Positions 16,949 through 25,670 of a stretch of DNA of 64,000 bases are shown here, one piece after another. Source of the DNA: Amycolatopsis methanolica 239 (GTDB lineage: Bacteria > Actinomycetota > Actinomycetes > Mycobacteriales > Pseudonocardiaceae); NCBI RefSeq assembly GCF_000739085.1, contig NZ_CP009110.1, positions 3,844,001 through 3,908,000 of the forward strand, read 5' to 3'. The number at the start of each line of letters is the position of its first letter. Within the stretch, counting starts at the first letter, position 1. Both the position numbers and the translations under genes were made by a program. The notes beneath the pieces were generated by a model. The model saw nothing but the letters and a program-made list of their open reading frames with translations. It did no database searches and had not been told where the DNA came from.

Positions 16949-18159
16949 CACGCACCATCCTCCGCGGCGGCACGGTGTTCGACGCCGCCTCCCGCACCGC
17001 CGGTCCCGCCGACGTGGCGGTCGAGAACGGCTGGATCACCGACGTCGGCACCGGCCTCGACGGCGACGAGGAGGTCGACTGCGCCGGCCGCGGCGTGCTG
17101 CCCGGACTGATCGACTGCCACGTCCACCTCACCATGACCGGCGCGGACCTGTTCGCCGCCGCGCAGGAGCCGTTCTCGCTGCAGTTCTACGAGGGCGCGC
17201 GGAACATGGCCAGGACGCTTGCGGCGGGGGTGACCACCGTCCGCGACGCGGCCGGCGCCGACCTCGGGATGCCCGTGGCGCGGGAACGCGGCCTGATTCC
17301 CGGGCCGCGCATGCAGATCTCGCTGAACATGCTGAGCCAGACCGGCGGCCACGGCGACCCGTGGTGGCCCTCCACGTGCGTGGTGGACCTGCTGCCGCCG
17401 CACCCGGGCCGCCCGCCGGTCATCGTGGACGGGCCGGAGGAGATCCGGCGCAAGATCCGCGAACTGGTGCGTGCCGGCGCGGACGTCATCAAGGTCGCGA
17501 CCAGCGGCGGGGTGGTGTCCAGCGGCGCCGGGCCGCGGATCCCGCACTTCCGCGACGACGAGATCGCCATGATGGTGACCGAGGCGTCGGCGGCCGGCCT
17601 GCACGTCATGGCGCACGCGCACGGCGAGGGCGCGAAAGCGGCCGTGCGCAACGGAGTCCGTTCGATCGAGCACGGGCACTTCCTGGACGACGAAACGCTG
17701 GAGATGATGGTCGCGCGGGGCACCTGGCTGGTGCCGACGCTCAGCGCGGGCGTCGGGCTGCGGCAGGCCGTGGAAGCGGGTGTGCCCTACCCGGACCACA
17801 TCGCCGAGAAGATCCGGCAGCGCTCCGGCGACAGCGTGCGGCGCGCCGTCGAGGCGGGCGTGCGGATCGCGATGGGCACCGACGCGCCGCTCTACCCGCA
17901 CGGCGAGAACCTGCTGGAGCTGGAACTGCTCGTCGAGCACGGCCTGTCCCCGGCCGAGGCCCTGCACGCCGCGACGCTGTCCGCCGCCGAGCTGATGGGG
18001 CTGGAGTCCACGCTCGGTTCGATCACCCCGGGCAAGCGCGCGGACCTGGTGATCGTCGACGGCGACCTGCTCGACGTGCGGGACCTGGGCAAACGGATCC
18101 TCGCCGTGTACCAGGACGGCCGGGCCGTGCACGTCGCGGACCGGAATGTGCCGGACTGA
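16945..18159 (+). CDS. metal-dependent amidohydrolase, Xaa-Pro dipeptidase/imidazolonepropionase-like
   Basis: A 404-residue cytosolic amidohydrolase. The metal site is visible as HxH in LIDCHVHL (near residue 58), the probable carboxylated lysine in VIKVATSGGV, histidines in MAHAHGEG and SIEHGHFLDD, and the aspartate in MGTDAPLYPHG. The ending 'LGSITPGKRADLVIVDGDLL' is standard. Members of this subgroup hydrolyse prolyl dipeptides, carboxylated amino-acid derivatives or cyclic imides. Coupling by a four-base overlap to a peptide transporter favours a dipeptidase role. The ATG at 16945 lies within the transporter stop. The substrate remains inference. Confidence 0.85.
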   Translation: MTRTILRGGTVFDAASRTAGPADVAVENGWITDVGTGLDGDEEVDCAGRGVLPGLIDCHVHLTMTGADLFAAAQEPFSLQFYEGARNMARTLAAGVTTVRDAAGADLGMPVARERGLIPGPRMQISLNMLSQTGGHGDPWWPSTCVVDLLPPHPGRPPVIVDGPEEIRRKIRELVRAGADVIKVATSGGVVSSGAGPRIPHFRDDEIAMMVTEASAAGLHVMAHAHGEGAKAAVRNGVRSIEHGHFLDDETLEMMVARGTWLVPTLSAGVGLRQAVEAGVPYPDHIAEKIRQRSGDSVRRAVEAGVRIAMGTDAPLYPHGENLLELELLVEHGLSPAEALHAATLSAAELMGLESTLGSITPGKRADLVIVDGDLLDVRDLGKRILAVYQDGRAVHVADRNVPD

Positions 18160-18175
18160 CCGGGGCAGGACACCC

Positions 18176-18670
18176 TCAACCCGCGTACGTGCCGTCGCCG
18201 GTCTCCGGGGCGCCCTTGGGCAGCACCTTGACCTGCGGGGCCTTCGTGGTGGTCTTCGACGGCGCGGGCGGCCGCGTGGACGTGCCCGGCCGCGGCCTCG
18301 TCGTGGTCGTCGCCGCCGGGCCGGTGATCGTGAAGGTCGCGGTCGCCGTGCCGTTTCCGGCCGGCCCGCCGCTGCCGGAGCACGTGAAGGTGGCCTGGTA
18401 GCTGCCGGGTTTCGCCCCGGCCTTCCCGGTGCCGGTGTAGCCGTCCAGAACACGGATGAGCGTGACCGGGGCGGCGAGCCCGGGCGAGGTCACCGTGCCG
18501 GCGTTGCCCGAGCAGTACGCGCTGAACTCGAGCGTCTGCCCCGGCGACACCGAGGACGGGGACACGCCGAGCTTCGGCGGCGGCGCGGTCGCGCCGGCGG
18601 CCGGCGCGGCGAGCGCCCCGGCCGCGAAGGCGAGCAGCCCGGCGCTGGCGAGAATTTTCTTGTGCTGCAT
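18176..18670 (-). CDS. secreted protein with sortase-like C-terminal motif
   Basis: A 164-residue exported protein. It has a signal peptide at 1-27 (MQHKKILASAGLLAFAAGAL, cut near AGA/TAP). An Ig-like domain at about 30-115 contains two cysteines (AYCSGN, FTCSGS). A Thr/Pro/Arg/Lys linker ([19 protein letters not shown]) follows, and the end is LPKGAPETGDGTYAG. The PETG-like motif resembles a sorting signal, yet no hydrophobic segment follows it and the chain ends eight residues later. The ATG follows GGGAGGAAACC and lies 19 bases behind the sortase gene, so the pair is an operon. It is probably the partner or substrate of that sortase. Its function on the cell surface is unknown. Confidence 0.82.
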   Translation of the reverse strand: MQHKKILASAGLLAFAAGALAAPAAGATAPPPKLGVSPSSVSPGQTLEFSAYCSGNAGTVTSPGLAAPVTLIRVLDGYTGTGKAGAKPGSYQATFTCSGSGGPAGNGTATATFTITGPAATTTTRPRPGTSTRPPAPSKTTTKAPQVKVLPKGAPETGDGTYAG

Positions 18671-18688
18671 GGTTTCCTCCCAGAATGG

Positions 18689-19252
18689 TCACCGCGGTGC
18701 GGCGTAGACAATGATGTTGTCGCGGTAGCTGTGCGCGGCCCGGTCGAAGCCCCCGCCGCAGGTGATCAGCCGCAGCTCGGGCCCGGCGGTGTCGCCGTAG
18801 ACCGCCTCGGTGGGGAACTCGTCCTTGTCGATCTGCTCCACGCGGGTCACCGCGAACGTGACGGTCGAACCGTCCTTTCGCGACACCAGCACCTCGTCCC
18901 CCGGCACGAGTTCCTTGAGGCGGTGGAAGATCCCCGGCCGTCCGCCGCCGTCGACGTGCCCGAGGACCACCGCGGGCCCCGGCTCCCCCGGCGCCGGACC
19001 GAGCCGGTACCACCCGGCCCGCATCGGCTGGGTCACCGGCGGCACCTCGATGGTCTCGTCCGCGTTGAGGCCCAGCGGGACGAGCGTCGAGCGCGCGCCG
19101 ATCCGCGGAATGTCGAGCGCTTCCGGTTCCGCCGGCGCCACGACCTCCGACTCCGGTGCGGACTGCACCGGCGCAGGCACAGGCGCAGGCTGCGTGGCGC
19201 ACCCGCCCAGCACGAGCAGGGCCAAGGCGAGCAGGAACCGCACGGCGACCAT
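18689..19252 (-). CDS. class F-like sortase, lipoprotein-type N-terminus
   Basis: A 187-residue cell-surface transpeptidase-like protein. It starts with a hydrophobic leader ending LVLGGC (lipobox, Cys near residue 18), followed by a Pro/Ala/Glu-rich linker. The sortase domain begins near DIPRIGARSTLV. The catalytic histidine is in VVLGHVDGGGRPGIFHRL, the cysteine in LRLITCGGGFD, and the arginine in AHSYRDNIIVY. All three are present and in order, fitting class F sortases of actinobacteria. The ATG at 19252 is chosen because it opens the leader. The next gene downstream encodes a protein with a PETG-like tail. The lipobox is notable because most sortases use a membrane-spanning anchor. Confidence 0.85.
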   Translation of the reverse strand: MVAVRFLLALALLVLGGCATQPAPVPAPVQSAPESEVVAPAEPEALDIPRIGARSTLVPLGLNADETIEVPPVTQPMRAGWYRLGPAPGEPGPAVVLGHVDGGGRPGIFHRLKELVPGDEVLVSRKDGSTVTFAVTRVEQIDKDEFPTEAVYGDTAGPELRLITCGGGFDRAAHSYRDNIIVYAAPR

Positions 19253-19334
19253 GCCGCTAACTCGCTCCCCCGCCCGATCCGGTTGCCGCCGAAACCGAAC
19301 CGTGACGTCGCGGGCCTCCGTCCACCTCGGACGA

Positions 19335-21038
19335 TCACCCCTCGGCGTGCGTCCAGTTCGCCACGTCGAGCACCACCAGCGCGGACTGCGCGTCGACGAC
19401 GTCGCGGGCGGAGCGCAGGTCCAGACCGCTGAGCGCCTCGATGCGGCGCAGCCGCTGGCTGACGGTGTTCGGGTGCACGGTGAGCGCCGCGGCCGTGGCC
19501 TGCCGGTCCAGCCCGGCGGCGAGGTGGACCCGCAGCGTCTCCAGCAGGGCGGTGCCGTGGTCGCGGTCGTAGGCGACCAGCCCGCCCAGGGTGCGGTCGG
19601 CGTACTCGCGCAGCGGCGCGGGATCGCCGAGCTGGAGCAGCAACCCGGCCACGCCGAGCCGGTCCAGCGTGATCGTGGCGCCCGACTGCCCGGCGTGGGC
19701 CGCGACGGCCAGCGCTCCGCGGGCGACCCGGTAGGCCTCGGCGTGGTTGACGGCGGGTGCGGACACCGCGACGGTGGCGTCGTCGACCCCGCGCGCGGTG
19801 ACCAGTGCCGGGCGGAAGCCGTCGACTGGCTCGCCGTCGGGCCACAGGGCGACCACCTCGCCGCGATACAGCGCGACCAGCGGGCGCGGCCGGACACCGG
19901 CGGCGAGCCGGGTCGCCTCGGCCACGGCCCGCTGGGTCGCGCCCGTCGGCGCCGGTTTCCCGGCGGCGACCACCTGGGCGACGAGCGCGCGGTGCGGCCG
20001 GGTCAGGTCGTGTCCCAGCAGGCCCGCGCGGTCCCGCACCGACGCGGCCGACGGGTCCGCCCCGGCAAGCAGGTCGGCGAGCAGTTCGCCACGCAGGTTC
20101 TGCTCCACTTCCAGCGCGGTCCGCTGCCGCAGCAGTTCCAGCGACAGCACCACCGACGCGTGCTCCAGGGCCAGGCGGTCCAATGGCGCGAGCGGCCCGC
20201 CGGGCAGCCACACCCGGGCGGCGACCTCGCCGGTGAGCACGACGTCGGCGACGACGTGCGCGCCGGTCTCCCGCACCAGCTCCGCACGCGGCGACCACGG
20301 ACCGGCGTCGCCGGCCGCCACCGGGCCGCCCGCGGCGGCGAGTTCCTCGCCCCGCGCGTCGCGAACGAGCACCGGCCTGCCCAGCAGGTCGTGCAGCGCG
20401 GCCGCGATCCCGGCGACCCCACCCTCCTGCACCGCGACGCGCAGCAGCCGTTCGTGGATCCGCTCCGACCGGGTCACCAGGTCGTGCTGGCGGCGCAGGT
20501 CGTCCAGCACCCGCGCCGAGGTGATCGCGATCGCGGCGTGCTCGGCGAGCAGCTGGAGGCGGCCGACCTCTTCGGCACCGAACTCGTGCACCGTGGAGCG
20601 GTAGCTGTTGAGCGTGCCGATCACGCCGGAGGCCGTGACGAGCGGGACCGACAGCATCGACAGGTAGCCCTGCTCGCGGGCGACACCGCCCCAGACGAAG
20701 TCCGGCTCCCGGGAGATGTCCGAGACCGCGCACGGACGGCCGGACAGGAACGCCTGGCTGGACGGGGCCCCGACGTCGGCGGTGGCCTCGATGCGCACCG
20801 GCCGGTCGGAGTTGACGCGGGCGACGTAGGCCTCGGTCAGCCCGCTCCACCCGGCGATCACCAGGTTCGCCCGCGCGGCGTCCGGCACCAGGACACCGCA
20901 GAAGTCGAGCCCGAGCAGCTCCCGCGCGGTCGCCGCGACCAGGTCGAGCACCTCCCGCAGCCCCTGCCCGGCGTTCACCGCCGCGGTCAGGGCGCCGATC
21001 GCGCCCAGCCACTCGCGCAACTCGGAAGCCTCATCCAT
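19335..21038 (-). CDS. PucR/CdaR-type regulator with N-terminal GAF domain
   Basis: A 567-residue transcription factor. A GAF domain spans about residues 25-170 (LREVLDLVAATARELLGLDFCGVLV to HEFGAEEVGRLQLLAEHAAIAI). A middle region of degenerate PucR/GGDEF-like type lies around 190-460. A C-terminal PucR helix-turn-helix occupies about 500-560 (LLETLRVHLAAGLDRQATAAAL, VHPNTVSQRLRRIEALSG). The ATG at 21038 is chosen because the upstream extension of the open frame overlaps the divergent aldehyde dehydrogenase gene. GAF-PucR regulators usually activate a nearby catabolic operon on sensing its substrate. The divergent operon 21157-27736 is the clear candidate target. Confidence 0.87.
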   Translation of the reverse strand: MDEASELREWLGAIGALTAAVNAGQGLREVLDLVAATARELLGLDFCGVLVPDAARANLVIAGWSGLTEAYVARVNSDRPVRIEATADVGAPSSQAFLSGRPCAVSDISREPDFVWGGVAREQGYLSMLSVPLVTASGVIGTLNSYRSTVHEFGAEEVGRLQLLAEHAAIAITSARVLDDLRRQHDLVTRSERIHERLLRVAVQEGGVAGIAAALHDLLGRPVLVRDARGEELAAAGGPVAAGDAGPWSPRAELVRETGAHVVADVVLTGEVAARVWLPGGPLAPLDRLALEHASVVLSLELLRQRTALEVEQNLRGELLADLLAGADPSAASVRDRAGLLGHDLTRPHRALVAQVVAAGKPAPTGATQRAVAEATRLAAGVRPRPLVALYRGEVVALWPDGEPVDGFRPALVTARGVDDATVAVSAPAVNHAEAYRVARGALAVAAHAGQSGATITLDRLGVAGLLLQLGDPAPLREYADRTLGGLVAYDRDHGTALLETLRVHLAAGLDRQATAAALTVHPNTVSQRLRRIEALSGLDLRSARDVVDAQSALVVLDVANWTHAEG

Positions 21039-21156
21039 CCCGGGAGTGTCAGTGGGAACACCGCGCAAGTCAACTCTGTGTCGCCGCAGACATCGCCCGG
21101 CGCGGCGCCGTCGATCAGACTCGGGAAGCGCTCCCCCACGACCGAAAGGGCCCGGG

Positions 21157-22635
21157 ATGTCGACGACCACCTCCCCCACCACCGCCGGGACCGGACACGC
21201 GCGGCCGATCCTCGATCCGGCCACCGGCCGGGTGCTCGACACGGTGCCGGACAGCACCCTCGACGAGGTCGACGCCGCCGTCGCCCGCGCCCGCGCGGCG
21301 TTCCTCGGCGGGCCGTGGCCTGCGCTGACCCGCACCGAACGCGGACGGCTGCTGCTGCGCGTCGCGGACGTCGTCGAAGGCGCCGCCGAGTCGCTGTACC
21401 GGCTGGAGACCCGCAACAACGGCCGCCCGGTGACCGAGACCCGCGCGCAGCTGTCCCGGGTGCCGGAGTGGTTCCGCTACAACGCGGGACTGCTGGCCGC
21501 GCAGCGCGACGCCGTGCTGCCCTCCGACGGCCCGTACCTGACCTACCAGCGGCGCGCGCCGCTCGGCGTGTGCGGGATCATCACGCCCTTCAACCACCCG
21601 CTGCTCATCCTGGCCCGCAGCCTGTCCGCCGCGCTGGCGACCGGGAACACGGTCGTGGTCAAGCCCTCCGAGATCACACCACTGTCCACTTTGGCCCTGG
21701 CCGGGCTGGTTCGCGAAGCGGGTGTCCCGGACGGTGTGGTGAACGTGGTGACCGGCGGCCGGGAGGTCGGCGAGCGCCTCACCGGCCACCCGGACATCGC
21801 CAAGATCACCCTCACCGGTGGCACCGAGGCCGGCCGGGCCGCGGCGGTCGCGACCGCCGCGCGGTTCGCCCGCGTCACCGCCGAACTGGGCGGCAAGACC
21901 CCGATCGTCGTGTTCGACGACATCGACCCCGAGGTGGCCGCGGAGGGCGCGGCGTTCGCCGCCTTCGTCGCGGCCGGACAGTCCTGTGTGGCCGGTTCGC
22001 GCTTCCTGGTGCAGCGCGCGAGCTACGAGCGCTTCGTCACCGCGCTGGCCCGCCGCACGGACGCGATCCGGATCGGCGACCCGTCCGACCCCCGCACCCA
22101 GCTCGGTCCCCTGGTCAGCGCCGCGCAACGGGACAAGGTGCTGAACCTGATCGGCGCCGGGATCGCCGAGGGCGCCCGGCTCGCCGCGGGCGGCGGCGCG
22201 CCCGACCTGCCCACCCCGTTGGACGGTGGGTTCTTCCTGCGGCCCACCGTGCTCGCCGACGCCACGAGCGACATGCGGGTCGCGCGGGAGGAGATCTTCG
22301 GCCCGGTCGCCGTCGTCGTCCCGTTCGACGACGAGGCCGACGCCATCGCCAAGGCCAACGACAACCGCTTCGGCCTCGGCGCCGGGATCTGGACCCGCGA
22401 CCTGGCGCGCGGCCACCGCGTCGCCGACCGGATCGCGGCGGGCATGGTCTGGATCAACGACCACCACCGCCTCGAACCGTCGCTGCCCTGGGGCGGCATC
22501 AAGGAATCCGGCACCGGCCGGGACGCCGGTTCCGAATCCTTCGACGACTTCACCTGGATCAAGACCGTCGTCGCCCGCACCGCCACCGACGACGTCGACT
22601 GGTATGGCGCCGACACCCCCGGCCGCCTCAACTGA
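21157..22635 (+). CDS. NAD(P)-dependent aldehyde dehydrogenase
   Basis: A 492-residue cytosolic enzyme oxidising an aldehyde to its acid. Visible features are ITPFNHPLLILARS (substrate and cofactor cleft), VVKPSEITPLS, the catalytic glutamate in TAELGGKTPIVVF and the catalytic cysteine in AAGQSCVAGSR. EEIFGPVAVV and the end motif LPWGGIKESGTGRD are also present. The ATG at 21157 follows GAAAGGG. It is the first gene of the PucR-linked operon, with the MFS gene starting 31 bases later. The substrate is probably a ring-cleavage or side-chain aldehyde made by the downstream monooxygenase and hydrolase; this is inferred from context only. Confidence 0.88.
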   Translation: MSTTTSPTTAGTGHARPILDPATGRVLDTVPDSTLDEVDAAVARARAAFLGGPWPALTRTERGRLLLRVADVVEGAAESLYRLETRNNGRPVTETRAQLSRVPEWFRYNAGLLAAQRDAVLPSDGPYLTYQRRAPLGVCGIITPFNHPLLILARSLSAALATGNTVVVKPSEITPLSTLALAGLVREAGVPDGVVNVVTGGREVGERLTGHPDIAKITLTGGTEAGRAAAVATAARFARVTAELGGKTPIVVFDDIDPEVAAEGAAFAAFVAAGQSCVAGSRFLVQRASYERFVTALARRTDAIRIGDPSDPRTQLGPLVSAAQRDKVLNLIGAGIAEGARLAAGGGAPDLPTPLDGGFFLRPTVLADATSDMRVAREEIFGPVAVVVPFDDEADAIAKANDNRFGLGAGIWTRDLARGHRVADRIAAGMVWINDHHRLEPSLPWGGIKESGTGRDAGSESFDDFTWIKTVVARTATDDVDWYGADTPGRLN

Positions 22636-22665
22636 CCCCTGTCCCCACGGCAAAGGAGCCGTTCC

Positions 22666-24027
22666 ATGGCCAACCCCTCCGCGCCACCGTGGCGCACCGA
22701 GATCACCCGCACCCAGTGGCTGGTCCTGCTGGGCACCACGATGGGCTGGGCCCTCGACGGATTCGCGGGCAGCCTGTACTCCCTGATCCTCGGCCCGGCG
22801 ATGACCGAACTGCTGCCGCACAGCGGGATCGCGCCCGCCACCGGCAGCATCGGGCTCTACGGCGGCATCACCGTCGCGTTGTTCCTGTTCGGCTGGGGCA
22901 CCGGCGGGATCCTGTTCGGGATCCTCGCCGACTACTTCGGCCGCGTCCGCGTGCTGTCCGCGGGCATCGTGACGTACGCGGTGTTCACCGCGCTGGCCGC
23001 CTTCGCCGACACCTGGTGGCAGCTGGGTGTCCTGCGGTTCGTCGCGGGGCTGGGGTCCGGGGTGGAGGCGCCGGTCGGCGCCGCGCTCGTGGCCGAGGTC
23101 TGGCGCAACCGCTACCGGGCGCGGGCCTGCGGCGTGATGATGTCCGGGTACGCGTTCGGCTTCTTCATCGCCTCGCTGGCCTACGCGATGCTCGGCGGCC
23201 ACGGCTGGCGGCTGATGATGGGCATCGCCGTGCTGCCCGCGCTGCTGGTGTACTTCATCCGCCGCCACGTGCCCGAACCGCCGGAGATCAAGGGCTCCAT
23301 CGCCGCCCGCCGGGAACGCCGCGCCCACGGCCACCGCACCGCGCAGGACCGCTTCGTGCTGCGCCGGCTGCTGACCCGGCCGCTGCTCAAGCACACCCTG
23401 GTCGGCACCGCGCTGGCCACCGGGTCGCTGGTCGCCTTCTGGAGCGTGTCCACCTGGTACCCGCAGGTGATCCGCCAGGCGGCGACGGCGGCCCAGCTGA
23501 CGCCCGCGGTGGTCAACGAACGCGTCGCGCTGGCCTCGATGCTGTTCAACGCCGGCGGCGTGCTCGGCTACGCCACCTGGGGTTTCCTGGCCGACGCGAT
23601 CGGCCGGCGGAAAGCGTTCGCGGCCAGTTTCGCGATCTCCGCGGTGAGTGTGGGGCTCCTGTTCCCGTTCTCGCCCGGCTGGGGCGTGTTCCTCGCCGTC
23701 ATCCCGGTCGCGGGATTCGGCCTCTACGGCGCGCTGTCCGGGATCCTCGTCTACGGCCCGGAGCTGTTCCCGCCGAGCGTCCGCGCCACCGGGATGGCGC
23801 TCTACAACGGCATCGGGCGTTACCTCACGGCGGCCGGGCCGCTGGTGGCCGGTGTGGTGGCCGCGTCCTGGTTCGGCGGTGACCTCGGGCTGGCCACCAC
23901 GTGCGTCGTCGCCGTCGGGCTGCTCGGTGCCGTCGGGCTGTTCTTCGCGCCGGAGACCCGGGGCGCGCCCCTGCCCGCCGATCCGGTCCAGCCCGGCCCG
24001 GTTCCCGCTTCGGAGGAGATCCACTGA
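22666..24027 (+). CDS. MFS transporter, aromatic-acid/sugar porter type
   Basis: A 453-residue inner-membrane MFS protein with twelve predicted segments. It has the segment 1 pattern MGWALDGFAGSLY, which recalls the DGxD-type motif of aromatic-acid:H+ symporters, and GILADYFGRVRVL in the first cytoplasmic loop. GFLADAIGRRKAF lies in the matching loop of the second half, and a C-terminal FAPETRG ending follows. A long charged loop of about 35 residues lies between segments 6 and 7. Its stop overlaps the start of the next gene (TGATG at 24025-24029). Within the catabolic operon it most likely imports the organic-acid or heteroaromatic substrate. Confidence 0.86.
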   Translation: MANPSAPPWRTEITRTQWLVLLGTTMGWALDGFAGSLYSLILGPAMTELLPHSGIAPATGSIGLYGGITVALFLFGWGTGGILFGILADYFGRVRVLSAGIVTYAVFTALAAFADTWWQLGVLRFVAGLGSGVEAPVGAALVAEVWRNRYRARACGVMMSGYAFGFFIASLAYAMLGGHGWRLMMGIAVLPALLVYFIRRHVPEPPEIKGSIAARRERRAHGHRTAQDRFVLRRLLTRPLLKHTLVGTALATGSLVAFWSVSTWYPQVIRQAATAAQLTPAVVNERVALASMLFNAGGVLGYATWGFLADAIGRRKAFAASFAISAVSVGLLFPFSPGWGVFLAVIPVAGFGLYGALSGILVYGPELFPPSVRATGMALYNGIGRYLTAAGPLVAGVVAASWFGGDLGLATTCVVAVGLLGAVGLFFAPETRGAPLPADPVQPGPVPASEEIH

Positions 24028-25211
24028 TGAGTGCCTACGCAGGCGCCCGCGCCGCCGTGATCGGCGGGTCGATCGGCGGCCTCACCACCGCGCTGCTGCT
24101 GCGCGACCTCGGGTTCGAGGTCGATGTGTACGAGCGCACCCCGACGCCGCTGGACGGCCGGGGCGGCGGGATCGTGCTGCAGCCGGACACCGTGCGCTGG
24201 TTCGCCGAGCGCAGCACGCAAAACCCGGAAGCGCTGTCCACCCCGACCGAGTACGTGCAGTACCTCGACCGCGGCAACGGCGTCGTGCACCGCGACCGCC
24301 GCCGCTGGACCTACACGTCCTGGGGCACCTTCTACCGCGCGCTGCTCGCCGACTTCGGCGGCGAGCACTACCACCTCGGCCAGTTCGCGTGCGGTGTCGC
24401 GCAGGACGAGGACCGCGTGACCGTCCGGTTCGTGTCCGGGCACCGCGCCGAGGCCGATCTGGTCGTGTTCGCCGACGGCATCACCTCGATCGGCCGGTCC
24501 CTGCTCGACCCCGGGGCGCAGCTGGAGTACTCCGGCTACGTCGGCTGGCGCGGCACGGTGCCCGAGCACGAACTCACGCCCGCGACGCGGGAGCTGCTCG
24601 GCAACGCGATCTCCTACAGCGTGGTCCCGCACTCGCACATCACGGTGTACCCGATCCCCGGCGAGACCGGCCCGTCGGAGCGGCTGATGAACTACGTCTG
24701 GTACCGCAACGTGCCGGCCGGGGGCGAACTGGCGGAGATGCTCATCGACAAGCGCGGCTTCACCGGCACCGTGTCCATCCACCCCGGACAGGTCCAGGAC
24801 CGCTACGTTGACGAGATGCGGGACACGGCCGCGGAACTGCTCGCGCCCGCCGCCGCCGAGGTGGTCACGCGCACCGCGCAGCCCTACATTCAGGTCGTGT
24901 CGGACGTCCGCGCTTCCCGGATGGCGCAGGGCCGGATCGCGTTGATCGGCGACGCCGCGGCCGCGGCGCGCCCGCACGCCGCCGCGGGCACCGCGAAGGC
25001 CGCCGCGGACGCCTGGGCGCTGGCCGGCGCGCTGACCGACGCCGACGGCGACGTTCCCGCAGCCCTGCGCAAGTGGGAGCCCGCGCAGCTGGAGCTGAGC
25101 GCCCGGCTGCTCGACCGTGTCAAGGCGATGGGCGAGCGCTCGCAATTCCACAACACCTGGACGCCCGGGGACCCGGACCTGCGGTTCGGCCTCTACGGGC
25201 CCGGCCACTGA
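24027..25211 (+). CDS. FAD-dependent monooxygenase, 2,6-dihydroxypyridine-hydroxylase-like
   Basis: A 394-residue class A flavin hydroxylase acting on aromatic or heteroaromatic rings with NAD(P)H and O2. The Rossmann GxGxxG-type motif is AVIGGSIGGLTTALLL at the N-terminus, the DG motif is VVFADGITSIGRS near residue 150, and the GD motif is IALIGDAAAAARPHAAAG near residue 310. The RPHAAAGTAKAA wording after the GD motif is typical of the 2,6-dihydroxypyridine 3-monooxygenase branch. This makes a pyridine-type ring substrate plausible. The ATG overlaps the transporter stop. It lies upstream of the cupin and the amidohydrolase, which could process a ring-opened product. Confidence 0.84.
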   Translation: MSAYAGARAAVIGGSIGGLTTALLLRDLGFEVDVYERTPTPLDGRGGGIVLQPDTVRWFAERSTQNPEALSTPTEYVQYLDRGNGVVHRDRRRWTYTSWGTFYRALLADFGGEHYHLGQFACGVAQDEDRVTVRFVSGHRAEADLVVFADGITSIGRSLLDPGAQLEYSGYVGWRGTVPEHELTPATRELLGNAISYSVVPHSHITVYPIPGETGPSERLMNYVWYRNVPAGGELAEMLIDKRGFTGTVSIHPGQVQDRYVDEMRDTAAELLAPAAAEVVTRTAQPYIQVVSDVRASRMAQGRIALIGDAAAAARPHAAAGTAKAAADAWALAGALTDADGDVPAALRKWEPAQLELSARLLDRVKAMGERSQFHNTWTPGDPDLRFGLYGPGH

Positions 25212-25226
25212 TACGAGGAGAAGACC

Positions 25227-25670
25227 ATGTCCGACACCAGTTTCCTGTCCGACCTGCCCCTGGCGGGCACCCTCGTCGCGAGCGGTTTCGAGGGCTGGAG
25301 CCCGCAGCTGCGCGCCGAGTTCGAGGCCCACGCCCACGACGGCGAGGTCGGCTCGCGCCTGCTGAGCGAGAACGGCCGCGTCCGGGTCTGGGAGATCCGC
25401 CTGGCGCCCGGAGAGCGCTGGCATGCCCACCGGCACGTGCTGGACTACTTCTGGACCGCGGTCAACGCCGGGCGCAGCCGCCAGCACACCAGCGACGGCA
25501 CGACCCGCGAGGTGTCCTATGTGGCCGGTGAGACGCGGCACTTCACGTTCGGCCCGGGCGAATACCTGTTGCACGACATCGAGAACATCGGTGACGGCGA
25601 CCTGGTGTTCACCACGGTCGAGCACCTGGACAGCGCCAACGCCCCGCTGCCGCTGGGAGAGCGGCAGTGA
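25227..25670 (+). CDS. cupin-domain protein
   Basis: A 147-residue cytosolic single-domain cupin. Motif 1 with metal ligands is GERWHAHRHVLDYFW (near residues 62-76), and motif 2 is FGPGEYLLHDIENIGDGDLVF (near 111-131). Two histidines spaced HxH, a later His and a nearby Glu are seen, so metal binding is possible. The ATG follows GAGGAGAAGACC. Its last codon overlaps the GTG of the next gene (GTGA at 25667-25670). Small cupins in such operons may be ring-opening dioxygenases, isomerases or helper proteins; the choice cannot be made here. Confidence 0.8.
   Translation: MSDTSFLSDLPLAGTLVASGFEGWSPQLRAEFEAHAHDGEVGSRLLSENGRVRVWEIRLAPGERWHAHRHVLDYFWTAVNAGRSRQHTSDGTTREVSYVAGETRHFTFGPGEYLLHDIENIGDGDLVFTTVEHLDSANAPLPLGERQ

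Noticed and set aside
21115-24024. Minus-strand open frame of 969 codons opposite the aldehyde dehydrogenase and MFS genes
   Set aside because: Shadow frame; GDxQHRG-type composition and no motif.
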